A stretch of 64,000 nucleotides of DNA, from assembly GCF_002234675.1 (NCBI RefSeq), contig NC_019866.2:9019261-9083260 (forward strand), read 5' to 3'. The translations under genes were made by a program, and so were the position numbers. Positions 13,606 to 64,000 of this stretch are shown here, one piece after another (the first letter of the stretch is position 1; every line of letters starts with the position of its first letter). Below the pieces are notes generated by a model that was not told the origin of the DNA, searched no databases, and saw only the letters and a program-made list of their open reading frames with translations. This stretch comes from Oryzias latipes (lineage: Eukaryota > Chordata > Actinopteri > Beloniformes > Adrianichthyidae).

Positions 13606-16600
13606 TTCAAGTGTCAGGAAATACTTTATTCATCCTATTGACAGAAAGGACCGGTAGTACACTGAAATCTGTTTCTCATGGGATGTTTTATTGAATTTGT
13701 TTGCAGTTTCCTCTTAATTGGGATCAGAAGTTCCAGGATCAGGCCTTGTGAAGCTTCAGGAGCAGAAGGACAGTTCCTGCCATGAGGAAAATCTCACGTC
13801 ACTCAAGATTTTTTCTTTTTCTTTTTGCTGAACACTTGTCAGTGACTGCAGAGTATTCTTTTTGTATTTCCTGTTTGGAGCTGATTTCAGGGCTGGAGAA
13901 AAGCGTTCACTCCTCATGATGGTGCAATCTCTCTTTTTATTACATTTGACTATCACAAGAGCATTTGTGACAAACTTAAAAAAGTGAAACACTCCTAAAG
14001 TCTGAAATCAAATACTGAAAGGTCACACTAAATATTTTTTTTATTAATTTTTCTAATAAGAACACTACAATTTTTTATATTGTTCCTTTTGTTTTACTCT
14101 TTCTAGAACAATTCTAAAGTTGAGGTATAAAAGGAGTTCATACAGACTCACAAGTCTGAAAACAGTGGGGTTATATACAAGAGAAATGGAAAGACAGAGG
14201 TAGAGGGGTAAATACAAGGAAAAGAGGAGCGATACAAATATACGAATAGAAAAAAAGAAAGTAAAGGTTTACAACCCCATTTGATGCTGTGGAAGTTACT
14301 CAAAGTATCCAAACGCTGTTCAGTGTTGAAGTACAGCTCTGCGGTTTACATTTCCCAAAAAGATCTTCAGGTTTAGAAATTAGACGATTCCTCATAAAAC
14401 ACAAAAACTGAAAAAGAACAGCTCCGTAAACCAGTAAAGGTGAGGAACACACAAAAGAATGAACTAGTGCGGTTCCACAGCATCAAATCCTGTTTTTGTA
14501 AATCTTTCATTGCAACCAAAGATCTAAATAACATCAAAAATCAATTCTTGTGAATCTGTTAGATAAAGGCCAAAATAAAACTGGCATCTCCAAACAATGT
14601 TTATAAAATGAAAAAAGAAAATACTAACATTACACAAACTGTACAGTGACATCCATTACAACAGGTAGAAAAAGGGGCGGGGCTTGACAGTTTAGTGTGG
14701 CAATAATGTAAGATATGAAATGCAATGAGTAACAAAACAGATGAGGGATATCACACCTGATGTTTAAAGATCAGGTTTTGTTCTGTAACATAGTTCAATA
14801 AAGTCTTAAATGACATTATCTGGATAAGGCTTACCTTACTATCAAAATGGTTTGTTATTCACATAAGTTAATGTATAAAATGATTGGAAGGGTTCATCAG
14901 AAACACCAGATTTCCCAGTGCTGCCTCTTTTATTCTTTTGGTGGAGGAAGAAGCCCTTGCCCGATTGGCCGAATAACTAAAAAAAGAAAAAAAAATTGTA
15001 CTAGAAGGTATTAAATGAGTAGATGAGAGCAATCTGTCCATACTCCCAATATAAACATGGGTGTGATGAAAGCGTTCACTCCACCCCCCGATGAAGCTCC
15101 ATAACAAAACGCCTCAAAATGACTAACTTGAGGCACGACAACACTACAAAGAGAGACACGCATACAAATACAATTCTCTCCTCAGACTTAAAACGATGGC
15201 TGTGCACCAACTTTCGGGAGAGGAGGAGTAGCATTATGTCGCTGAACTTGGTATTTTTGGTTTTTGGTACAACAATAGGTTGTCGTGTGTTGCCTCGGGC
15301 GAACAAACTTAAAAAATGTACCAAGATGACGAGGAAAATCTCAGTTGAACCCCCAGCTCCGTCGCTGGCCGGTGGAGACCCCCAGTCTTAATAATGCTCA
15401 GAAAGTCCACAGAGGCACCAGCGACTTTGACTAAGACATCCCGAGAACACTGTAGACACACTCACACAGAGACACACACATTATAGCAATACATGATGCA
15501 CGTTTTCATTTTTTGGTCTGACTGATAATTATACCCTTTGCTTTTTGTTCAAAATGAAGCTTAAAAACTCGGAGGGTTAAATGAAAACGATAGCACACCT
15601 AAAAAGTCCTACATGCATGGAAGACCGTTACATTTCTAAACTCATGTCGTGTTGCCCCAGTAACACATCGGCGCCCCACAAGCTTAAACTTTCTTCATTT
15701 AGATGCTATGTTGAGCTACTTTTTGGTGGTGGCTGGTGCATTCTTGGTGAAACAGCATTAGAAAATCGCCTACAATCAAACAAACTAGTCGACAGAAAGC
15801 AAGAAGTAAAGTATACAAGCAAACTATTAACACCCTCTATTGGTTAGCAACAGAAGGGGCCGTTAGTTACATCCAGTCAAAGATGGCCTCGTCTCATCAG
15901 CCCCAATCTCACTTGTCCCACTTGGTTTCGAATAGTGTTCCCCGTCACTACCTTTGTACAAAACCTATATTAAGGATGCCAACATTTGTGCTTGACACAC
16001 TTTTTATGTCAGCTCGCTCTTACAAAAAGCTGAAAAGTTTAATGTTGGGTGATGTGGCCGCTTTCTGCATGCACCTTTGTGCATTTCAGTCGTTCCGTTT
16101 GAAATCCCAACAGAGGGAAACGTCAAGCTGAAAGGACGAGAAGCTGCAAGAGTCTTGTATTAAGTTGGCAGAGGGTGATCTCGGAGGAACATGGGGGGGC
16201 AGCACTTTGGTACAAGCAGGGTGAGCAGAGCTCCCTGGTGATCGGTTATCCACAGGTCGGCTGTCAGACGCCGAGGCTTCAGTCCATACAGGGAATCGCA
16301 CAGCTTCCCCAAGCAAAGAGTCGAATGTAGAGGTCGACAGCACATGAACAAGCTGTGAGAGTAAAGTTAACGTGCATATACACATAATGTACAGACATCA
16401 TGATCATCTACACAGCTGGGTCAGTGGTTTAAAAAAAATCCTGGACGTTAGGATTTCTTCTTCGTATCCGTGAGCTCCTTTCCCCTTTTCATCGTGGCTT
16501 AAAAAAAAAAAAGCGTTAGACTAGAGCCTTCGTGTTACTGTGCAGCTGTCCTGTTCCAGCACAGCTGAAGCATCTGAAGTGTGAATCCAGCCTCGTGTGG

Positions 16601-16610
16601 TTTGTTGACT

Positions 16611-16648
<38 letters not shown>

Positions 16649-16725
16649 GAACAGAAGATGAGCAGAGCGTGGATGTCTTGGCAGACTGGATTGGGATTAA
16701 AATGAGGGCAGGGGGAGCCACCAAA
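13606..16725 (-). other. pbx4: Probable pbx4 3' UTR and spacer
   Basis: No gene lies between the lpar2 end and the pbx4 stop. On the minus strand, AATAAA signals occur at 14040-14045 and 13625-13630. The first would give a 3' UTR of about 2.7 kb. The sequence is AT-rich apart from 15.1-16.4 kb. A 36-base poly-G tract (16612-16647; poly-C in the mRNA) starts about 80 bases after the stop. UTR extent is inferred from signals only. Confidence 0.5.
16612..16647 (+). repeat. Poly-G tract of 36 bases
   Basis: An uninterrupted G run, read as poly-C in the pbx4 transcript. It lies about 80 bases beyond the pbx4 stop codon. Long G runs can form quadruplexes and are hard to sequence, so the length may be inexact. 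Confidence 0.9.
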
Positions 16726-45392
<28,667 letters not shown>

Positions 45393-47880
45393 ACTTTCAA
45401 GAAAACTCGCCGTTTTTCTCAGTCGAAGAATACACACAAATAGCTAGCCTGTTAGCTAGCCAACAAAGTATTTTCCACGACAAATCATACAACACCTATT
45501 AGCTTACCCGACAGCGAAAATGAACGGTTAGTTTAGCTAGGAGAGTTTTCATAAAACTGGTCGCACGCATACGCTTTACATTCACGCGTTTCTCCTTTTT
45601 TCCCCCCCCCAAGTCAATGAACGCGGCCAGGCTAGCGTTGGCTATCCACCGACTGAAAAGCAGCTAGGTTAGTAGCAATAGCCCAGCAGACGAGCAGCAG
45701 GGACACACATGCACGGACTGTGGGAGCTTGCCAACAGCGCCTCGCACATTTTGGGAGAGAGAGAGAGAAAAAAGGGAAACTGGAAATTACAAACACATGG
45801 AAAACAAACACGTTCTCAAGCTAAACGGACCGATTTGTGGCCGCAACTATGTAAATTCAGATCGCACCTAATGCCGGAGCGCTATGAAAACCCCAAACGG
45901 TTTGCCATTGTTGTTGATGTCACGCGAGCATATGGGATGTTCTACTGCGAGAGTGGCGTTTACCATTAAACTCACAGCAGCACAAGCTAGTGGGTGGGTA
46001 AACCAGCCAACTACTATGGTTACGGGATAATTGCTTTAATATATTAATTTTAAATTCACCAGTGCAAAATTTGCAGCCACGCATAGTACATAAAATTTAT
46101 TACATGCTACAACATCTTTTAAAGGTGAGCAAAATTCTCCTTTAGAAGAACTGATGGTCCTTAATCATATTTTTTAGTACAAAAGAAGGGAATGTACTAT
46201 GCAGTTGTAAAACATTGTACAACTCTAATATGCTAATTTGAGTCTGTGTAATACAAAAAATGTGAATGCATAGCCATAAACCACCTCTGCTTATTAGTTT
46301 ACAAGCTATTTATGACACAAATAGGCTTTATTGAAGTTGAACTGAATTAAGAGATGCTTAAATAACAAAGTGGGCCATTTTTGGATTGCCACATCCCATT
46401 ACCAAAGCTGAACATTTCATGCTTGGAATATCTTTGTGTCCCAAACCCCTTCATGAATCACACATCCACTTTGCAGAACTAAAATGTTGACAGCAGGCTG
46501 AAAACAAGTGTCCTTGTTTTTTGCAAACTGGACAGTTCTGCTGTAGTTAATCACTCAGATCAGAGGGACAGGGTTTTAAGACGAATGGTTGACTGAATGG
46601 ATGTGGAGGAGAGCAGCAGACAGCCCTGCTATACAGAAAAGAGATGATGAGTGTGCATGAAGGAGCAGATCAAACGGGCTGGGGTTTATGCTGACTCTCT
46701 GAAGATCTATCTGCTACAATCTGTAGCTAATCGATCTAAAGTTAGTGACAAGAAGAAGTGAATGAACTAAAGGGAGCCTAAACAGTAAATGTTCATGTGT
46801 CATGTGTGTAGGCAAAAGCACAAGTCATACTTCAGGTTCATAGGTAGTTATTGGAAATGCTTACTGAGGGAAAATCCAACCACAGACATTTTACTCTATT
46901 GGTCCAACTTTAAGCAGTATAAAAATGTTTATGTAACACAAAATATTTGAAAATTGTTTACAAATCTAAACTATCTTTACACATTTTATGTATGAATCTT
47001 GAAACAAAGTTGTTAAGTAGGCCTAATTAGTCAGAGCAACATCTAGTAACAACTTGTAAGTTTGTCCTTTCCATAATCAATTGTCCTTGAATTTTAAGAC
47101 TGAGAGGCTTTGAAAAAAGAAGATATATATCTTTATATATTTTTAGCAATTCGTTTAGAGGCTTTTTCTGTGAAACTGCTACTCATTTGGATGCCAAAGC
47201 TGCCCTCCTCTCACCCCACGAGCATCAAGCCTCATTTTCATCTAAATAAGAATCGATCTTTCCTGCTGTGCGCCATCCTCACTTACTAGCAACTCTCACG
47301 GTCACAACCCCACTTGTCTTCTCTTTGCTTATCCCTTTTCTCTCTAGTCACTCCTCTGAAAACAACCTTAAAAAGAATCCACCAGACTTCTTGCTGGTGA
47401 TAAAAAAAAGCAAGAATAAATTGTATTTACTCAGCTATTACACATAAATGAAGTAAAGTGGGATGTTATCGCTGTTATCACACAGGGCCCAAATTAAGCG
47501 TGAACTTTAATGAGTGGATAGGTCGAACATAGAAATGAAGGCAACAAAGCTTTGACTGACTGGTACAATGTCAACGCTTCGTTCTGCATCACTGGACAAG
47601 CCAAGAAAGAGATGGGGGTGAGTCACTGAGGGGGGAGGGGCCTCCTCCAGAATGGTCAGGGGACACTTACAAAGTGAAATAGATGCAGCACCAAAAGTGT
47701 AAATGTGACCAAGGATGTGCCTCTTCTGAACTGTTCAGAAATTAGAGATCTGATGTTATAAAAATTCAAATCTATTCTCATTTTAATCCAATTTATTTTC
47801 AAGTCCATCAAAATATAAGAACAAACTATTAAATTTTCACAATGGTTAAGTGGTATGGGCATAGATGCAAGAGGATACAT
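45393..47880. other. pbx4 promoter region and spacer to dsn1
   Basis: The first 500-600 bases upstream of the pbx4 start are GC-richer with several CpGs, as expected for a housekeeping/developmental promoter. The stretch 46.0-47.9 kb is AT-rich, with no gene or repeat I can name. Candidate dsn1 polyadenylation signals (AATAAA on the minus strand) are at 47886-47891 and 47895-47900. Confidence 0.5.
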
Positions 47881-48074
47881 TTAGTTTTATTTTTTTTATT
47901 TTATAAAGAAAAATCTAAAAGATTAAACGATAACATTTCAGAAACATTATTGTTAATAGCTGCAAGTCTAGACAGTTTCCAATTTGTACAGGAGGGAAAC
48001 CCCTTAATTAAGGCTTAAAAGAAATATGTATTTAAGACAACACCAAGCTACTCAGATTTGTGGAAAATCTGTCA

Positions 48075-48088
48075 CTGCCACCTGCTGG
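48075..48088 (-). promoter_or_regulatory. Perfect CTCF core motif
   Basis: The minus strand reads CCAGCAGGTGGCAG, an exact fit to the CTCF core CCASYAGRKGGCRS. It lies about 140 bases downstream of the dsn1 stop, between dsn1 and pbx4. Binding is not shown by sequence alone. Confidence 0.55.
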
Positions 48089-48227
48089 TCAAATCCGTGC
48101 ATTACATTTAATAGAACCCCCTAAGTATAAAACTTCAAACGCAAATTGGATTTTGCAAAAGCAGGATTATGAACAAAGATCAAGATTCCAATCCGAGTCC
48201 CACGTGGTAGTTAAAAAGGTTCTCTGG

Positions 48228-50776
48228 TTATGTACTTGCAGTCGACGGTGGTGCTGACATGAGATTCTTGAGGATGTCTGTTGGAAGAGCCTGGAATCCT
48301 GCTTCTTCAGCTGGTGGAGGAACAGTTATTTTTTAATAAATGATCAAAACTAATTATCAAAGTGCCAAAATGTTAACAAAAAACGATTAAAGCAGGTGGA
48401 TTTGTTACCCAGTCTGCCACTGGTCTCCTTCAGCAATAAGCGAGACATCTCCTTGATGGAAAGAAGCTCCCTTACCATCTTACACTGAGTGTCCATCTGA
48501 AGAAAAACATGATAATAGTAAACATAAAAGCTTTTTTGTGTCCAAATACACCCAAAGGTTAATTGGAACATACAATCATCTCCATAGCATGTAGCATAGG
48601 TCTCTGCCTACAGAGCAGATCAAAGTAGTTTGGTTTATTTTGTATGACATGATACACAGAAGACTTAGCCACAGCTGCACTGTCTAGTGGTATGCCTGTT
48701 TTTTGCCCCTTCTCCACCATCCTGTAATGAAAAATAAGAACAATTTGGGGATAAAAATATCCACTCAAAACAATGTTTGATTTTAAACCTTACAATAACA
48801 TTCATAGCATGAACATTTCACCTATTCAACTCTTCTGCTTTATTGCGGTGTTTGCTTAATAATGCCTCCCAAGACTGATTTTCCTCGTTGAGCCTAAAAC
48901 AGAACACATGAGCAAATGGTTAAGAAATGAAAAAGTATATTTTATAACTCCTAAGACATCAGAAAATGATACCTGTTTGTGGCTTTCTGGACATCTTCTA
49001 TAAGTCTTTTCACGTCAGTCTCACTGGAAAATGAGACAAATAAAAGCATAACCGTAAAATAACCCATCAGTCCATGCATGACACCTAGACATAACAGGCA
49101 TAATAATGCAGAACCGCAACCACATAAATCATTTACCTTGTTGAACTTGAAGGAACTCTATGCGATTCATCATAAACGCTTTTAGCCAAGCCACTCCACT
49201 CTTTCTGGATGTGCTCAACTATACAAATCAGAACACATAAGGCAGATATGAATTAAATGGATTGTTTTGGTGCCAGGATTCTGAAATGCAAAAGTCCAAT
49301 AAGTATGAGCCAAAAAGAAGGGCTAACCTTGTTTTTGAAAAGTTTCAATGGAGCTATTTGGTACTGTCTGGAGGGAATTCTGAGTTCTGTCTAATGCCCA
49401 CTGGAAACAAAAAGAAGAAAAAAATAATAATATTAACAAAAACAGGCATTAATCATCCATTATTGCACTGAATGATCAATTTATTCAATTACAGCAGTAG
49501 AATGATTGTAAATTAAATTAAAAGTTTATTTACATTAGAAAGGTTGCCTCAAATAAAACTATCATTTTCTGTCAGACAATGATAATTTACTCATTTTTAA
49601 ACTTATAAATGCATTCAAACATTTAATTTCACTTGTTTTTATAGCTAGGCCTTTGACACAGCATGAGACTCTGCTCTGCTGGTGTGTTTCACTCGATAAA
49701 CCTGAATAGATTATTTCTTGTCATTGTTACTCTTACCCGATTGCCATTTCTTTACACAAAGTTAAGTTCTTTACATTTATTTACTATTTTCAAAACTGCA
49801 TTAATCCCATTTATACCAAGCATGCTATTAAAAAAACCCTCTGTAATAAGTTTTATTCTTCATGTTTTTTTGGGTTGTTGATCCATTTGTTTTAGGGTTA
49901 AAGCTTCACTCGCCTTCACTGCAGCCTCCAACAGTTTCTCAAGCCTCTCTTCTTGGGACAGGGATGTACTGATGCTTTTGCTCAAAGCTACACAAAGATC
50001 AAATGGCGTGGTTTAATTTAGATTAAAAAGTTCCTCAGAAATGCAATATTTCTGCAGAACATCAGGGTAACTTTAAAATCTAAACATCATAACATCTCAC
50101 CCTGGAGTGGGTTTGGAGGGGCAGGCAGAGAACGTCGACTTATGGTGGCTCTCCTCCAGGATTTCCTCTGGCTAGGAACTGATGGTTCTCCATCATTTTC
50201 TGTGTGGACATCTTGTTTGTTCCTCTCTGACTGTTCCTCTCCGGCATCTGTCGTTTGCGTTGTAAGTGATGGGGAGTCGGCGCGGGGAGATTTGATTGGA
50301 GGAGCTGAGCAGTAGCTTTCCGAGGATCTTTTTGATGTTTGCTTAATGACCTTGTATACAGTAAAAAGATAAAAGGATTATTGTTTATTAGGTCAGGCAA
50401 AGAACTACTCCCAAGTACCTAAATTGTTCTAGCTTACTTAATGTCAAATATATTACCTCTTTCGGGCTGTAATTTACTCCAAAACCTGGAGAACTGTGAC
50501 ATATTTTTGGAAAATAAAGATACCATTAGTAACTTGTGTCGATTTTGAGATACAGTGCAAGTATAAAAATGCATAGTTGAGCACAGACACATCTGTGTTT
50601 AGTCACGTCAATGTTTCGGGTTATATTCGGGCTAACAGAAAATCAGTTACGTTAAACATGTTTACCTACTATTATCTGATGTTATTATTATATTTAACAC
50701 AAATGTTCGCAGGAGAAATCTTTCAAAAAATGAATACAGACCCATCTTGAGTGCCACAGGCTTCCTTTTCCGCCAT
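48228..50776 (-). CDS. dsn1: DSN1, MIS12 kinetochore complex subunit
   Basis: DSN1 is part of the MIS12 complex, which links CENP-C and the inner centromere to NDC80 at kinetochores. Coding exons from the start: 50742-50776, 50457-50493, 50101-50350, 49914-49987, 49328-49400, 49137-49218, 48973-49023, 48822-48893, 48574-48721, 48409-48496, 48228-48310; 331 codons, 330 aa (human 356). The N-terminal third is polar and unstructured. It ends in SWRRATISRRSLPAPPNP, with two Aurora B-type sites (RRAT, T93; RRS, S98) equivalent to the phosphorylated basic motif of human DSN1. The rest is mainly helical/coiled coil, with WEALLSKHRNKAEEL and QNKPNYFDLLCRQRPMLHAM as the most family-like segments. The donor after AAVK is GC (GCGAGT) rather than GT; the reading frame requires it. 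Other introns are GT-AG. Confidence 0.9.
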
Positions 50777-52208
50777 TTTAACTTCAAATAGTTTCTCAAC
50801 GCGCGCGCCCATGAAGCCAAACCCCTCGATGCTGCTTAGAACGCCGGGAAATGTAGTCTGATCAGTGAAGCATCCACATTGTGTTCGTATAAAGTTTTGT
50901 GTAAAAAAAAATGCAATTTTTACATACATTTTTTAAATCAACATATAAATTCAAATTATATAAGTATTTATATATGTGTTGAAAATACATTGATTTTTTT
51001 TAACAAGTACAAGACAAAATAAAGGCCTAGCAGTGCATTTGGGATGAAGTCTACATGTACTTCCCAACTAAATCAAACTCAAGAAATGGGTAGAAATGAA
51101 CAAGAGCCTTCATCAAATTGCACATTAGCTGTAATTTTTTAAACAAATCATCCTAAATACAAATGTTTTTTTAAAACTGTAGTAGCATAATAGGATTAAA
51201 AACAAAAGTTAATTACACAACTTAACTGTATTCTAACTTTATCTCCATGGGTAATTATACAACAATCTAAGAGCTGTCCCTTTCCAAGTCCAAAGTTTTG
51301 GATTTTTAAGGTGAAATGTAATAAATTAAAAAACATTTCAATGATCAGGTTTATCTTGAATGTGTTATGTGTGTAGTACTCAGTAGGCAACTTCAAATAA
51401 TTGTATTAAAATGCTTTGCAATAAAACTTTAGTTGTCCTTCACAGATCTACAGAAAAGTATTTTCAATATCATGTTGTAGTTTCGTTGATCTGCTTAAAT
51501 CCTTAATCTTCCTTTATTATAAATTTTGTAAAACTAATGTCTTGGCAATACATTGAAACCTTTGTTTTTACTTGAATTATGCCTAACAACTCTCTTTAAA
51601 CCAATTTCAAGCCTCATGCATCACATAGATTATATGGGTCATAATTACTCTCAATTTAAACCTAATCTTATCTTAAAACGAAATTAAAAATGAACTTGCA
51701 ACAAAACATTCAACAAAAGACCACATTTTGTTTAAGTCTTTATGAGTTTGTCATAGATCTTTTTGTACTTTTTACAAAATTAAGGAGAGAAAAAGAAATC
51801 CAAAACACTATTGCAATTCTCTTGGAGAATGCCACTTTTTTGTGCCGGTTGCTTCATAGCTTGGCTGGCACAATCTCACACCCCATTCAATACTGCTGTC
51901 TTCATGGCCTTTTGTAGAAACAGGGAAAAACAGATAGAGGGCAAAACATGGCAAAATATAGAAAATAAGTTATTAAAGAAACATTTGGAAAAATCAGACA
52001 GAGATTTAGTGTAAGTACATACACACAGAGGATTAATGATGAGCAGAGCAGAATGAAGGAAAAGACAAGCAGAGTGAACAGCACTAAATGCCATGACAGT
52101 CTCAGCTGACTTGTATATAAAAACAGCCATTATCATTTTCCCCTTCTAAAGTTATCTCTCCCTTTACAGTTTGGTTGATGAGAGCAGCATTTGCTGTTGG
52201 CACTGAGT
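50777..52208 (-). other. dsn1 promoter and atp13a1 3' UTR/spacer
   Basis: dsn1 and atp13a1 lie on the same strand, 1.4 kb apart. Near the dsn1 start is a CpG-containing stretch (CAACGCGCGCGCCCATG, about 50798-50814). A minus-strand AATAAA at 51513-51518 could end the atp13a1 transcript. The remainder is AT-rich and I see no gene. Confidence 0.5.
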
Positions 52209-62179
<9,971 letters not shown>

Positions 62180-62655
62180 CGTACCGCCGTTTTACCCTAC
62201 ACGGTAAAATAGATTTTGCACCCAGAACAGCAAGCAATAGTGCCTTCAGACTCCGTTTACAGAGTCGCCCGTTCTCCAACCGTTGCTTCCGCATACGTCA
62301 ACACGTACGGACACGTAATTATACTTTCTCCATCTTTTCTTTTTTTTCCACCTCCTTGCGCCAAAAAATGAACAATAACGTTCCTACGTATGAAATACTA
62401 CTTAATTATTTATACTGTATCAATGTGATGCATATGTTTTTCTGCTTAGGTTGGGTGATCGAGGATCTAGTTCTTTAACATAAGTGTCGTCACTAAATGG
62501 GAGTGGCCAAAATCGGTGACAGAGAAGAACGTGAACCAATAAGATCAAAGAATCTGATCACGTGCGCTCTTCCAATCAGACACAGGCGTGTGTAGCGTAG
62601 TTGCTGGACGTGGGTCCTTCTTGGTGTAACCTCTGTTGCCCAGCTATTTTTCAAA
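62180..62655. promoter_or_regulatory. Bidirectional promoter between atp13a1 and chchd5
   Basis: The two start codons are 476 bases apart and point away from each other. The interval contains two CCAAT boxes (62536-62540 and 62572-62576) and an E-box CACGTG (62559-62564) near the chchd5 side. No TATA box is evident. A shared promoter is the simplest reading; transcription starts were not seen. Confidence 0.65.
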
Positions 62656-63340
62656 ATGTAAGATACATATTTATAGATCTGTTTTGTGTAAATATAAGAT
62701 AGATTAAGTGCAAATAAATATGTTATTCTCTGAAGAAATACCTTTTAATATATTTTATATTTGCAAGTCAGATTGTGTCACTACTACTGTTGACATTCGC
62801 GATTACCGGTTTCCCTTCAGGCAAGCTGCTATGGATATATCGGCCAAGTATTGCCAAAAAGAACTGGAATCATATGGATCCTGTGTATCCTCCAACCCGT
62901 CCACATGGCAACAAAAATGCCACGAACTGAAGATGAAAGTTGCACATTGTACAGCATCACAGTAAGAGTCACTAGTCTGTTTTCGTTTTAAACGTCTGTG
63001 ACACTTCTGCAAACTCAAACTAATGTTAAATCATATTTGCTTTCAACTTGTGTAAAGCCCAGTGATACAGAAGATCAAGCGGGACTGTTCCAAGGAGTTT
63101 GTGGAATTTGATAAATGTCTCAGAGAAAACCAGAGCACACCTACATCCTGCACGTCACATGTAGCACGCTTTGTGGGTTGTGCAGAAACTGTGGACCTCA
63201 GCAAAGTGGGTGAGTTCTTACTAGAATACACAGAGAGGATTTTTACTTGGGGAGGCAAAGATGGGCCACAGAGTTATTGTGAGGGTACATTGGTGAATTT
63301 GAAGTTGCCAGGTTGTGCAATGCAAATGCTCAATGTATAA
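62656..63340 (+). CDS. chchd5: CHCHD5, twin CX9C mitochondrial protein
   Basis: Small intermembrane-space protein whose disulfide-bonded CHCH folds are imported through the MIA40 pathway; its precise function is poorly defined. The start codon is split: AT ends exon 1 (62656-62657) and G opens exon 2 (62821-62961); exon 3 begins at 63058. The protein begins MQAAMDISAKYC, matching the start of human CHCHD5 (MQAA). Four CX9C pairs are visible: C12-C22, C34-C44, C58-C68 and C79-C89, giving two CHCH domains. The frame is certain to V98. After it, either exon 3 reads through to a stop at 63340, with AATAAA at 63375-63380, or it splices at 63209 (GTGAGT) to a short exon near 63460 encoding about five residues. 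I give the read-through end; the last 43 residues of that form have no clear homology. Confidence 0.88.
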
Positions 63341-64000
63341 CTTTTACCAATGTAAAGATTTACTGTTAATCAAGAATAAAAAAAATTAACTAAAATTATC
63401 AACACATTTAATTTCCTTTTGGCTGCTGATGCTAAATAACAACTGCAAACTTTCTTAGGTGTGAAAAGCTCATAGACACTGCCGGTCTGTAACTGTAAAA
63501 AGTAACTTAATTTTTTTTAAAAGTTAATGTTTAACATTTGTGTATTACTGCTGTATGACAGTAGTAAAGACATTTACTGATTTAGAAGAAAAGTCTACCT
63601 ATAGATCTCTCAAAAATAAATGCCTTTAGTATGAGTATATCTGAGCAGCAGCAGTTTTTTTTTTTTTTTTTTGGCATTTATACCTTTATGGTGGTAGTAG
63701 TCGCTGACGGACTTCACAACCACAAATAGAACATGCAGGGTTTTCTTAAGGCTGGTCAATGTAGTCATGACGATGACTACATTGTCTGACTAGTCTGTTC
63801 ACATCTCTAAAACATATCAATGCTTGTTTATGGTGTAGTAACATATACAGTTTCCAATTTTGGTGTATTAACTACAGTTTATTTGTTACATGATCTTATA
63901 TGAGCTATATAGGAATGGTCTGCTTTTTAAAATGACATGATTAGCAAGATCACAAACGGGAAGAACCTTTATTTATTATTTTTGAGAGATGTTTTTTCAT
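63341..64000. other. chchd5 3' flank
   Basis: AT-rich flank with AATAAA at 63375-63380 and another near 63615, a T run at about 63654-63672, and no recognisable gene to the window end. Confidence 0.5.

Overview
The window is nuclear DNA from a vertebrate, most likely a teleost fish. Its genes are split into many short exons joined by GT-AG introns. Introns and spacers are AT-rich and carry tRNA-derived SINEs, Tc1, hAT-like and piggyBac-like remnants, LINE tails and long poly-G runs. Several repeats look like families I associate with medaka-like (Oryzias) genomes, but I did not confirm a species.

Layout. (1) 1-6590, plus strand: the 3' part of brd4, from upstream of the NET domain to the P-TEFb-binding C-terminus, with a long 3' UTR. 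(2) 7090-8940: a degenerate tandem duplication with short inverted repeats. (3) About 9000-12302, plus: lpar2, a lysophospholipid GPCR. (4) 12.3-13.6 kb: nested repeats (a repeat copy interrupted by a SINE and by a MITE). (5) 13.6-45.4 kb, minus: pbx4, a TALE homeodomain gene with nine coding exons and two large introns (15.2 and 6.1 kb). These introns contain transposons and stretches that look like developmental enhancers. (6) 48.2-50.8 kb, minus: dsn1, a kinetochore MIS12-complex subunit with 11 coding exons. (7) 52.2-62.2 kb, minus: atp13a1, the ER P5A-type ATPase with 25 coding exons. (8) 62.66 kb onward, plus: chchd5, a small twin-CX9C mitochondrial protein, arranged head-to-head with atp13a1 across about 480 bp.

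I rebuilt the spliced reading frames by hand. brd4 gives 859 codons in the window, pbx4 423, dsn1 331 and atp13a1 1210. Each sums to a whole number of codons, which supports the exon boundaries. lpar2 and atp13a1 with pbx4 are the PBX4-LPAR2-ATP13A1 neighbourhood of human 19p13.11. brd4, dsn1 and chchd5 are linked here but lie elsewhere in human. The genes do not form one pathway.

I found no clear new molecular system. The most interesting points are: the loss in lpar2 of the glutamine that sets LPA recognition in the EDG family; a candidate tiny last exon of lpar2 ending in a PDZ ligand; a chchd5 start codon split by an intron; a fold-back transposon composite at 30.7-32.1 kb; a same-strand family of unnamed repeats; poly-G tracts all on one strand; and homeobox/POU motif clusters inside pbx4 intron 2.
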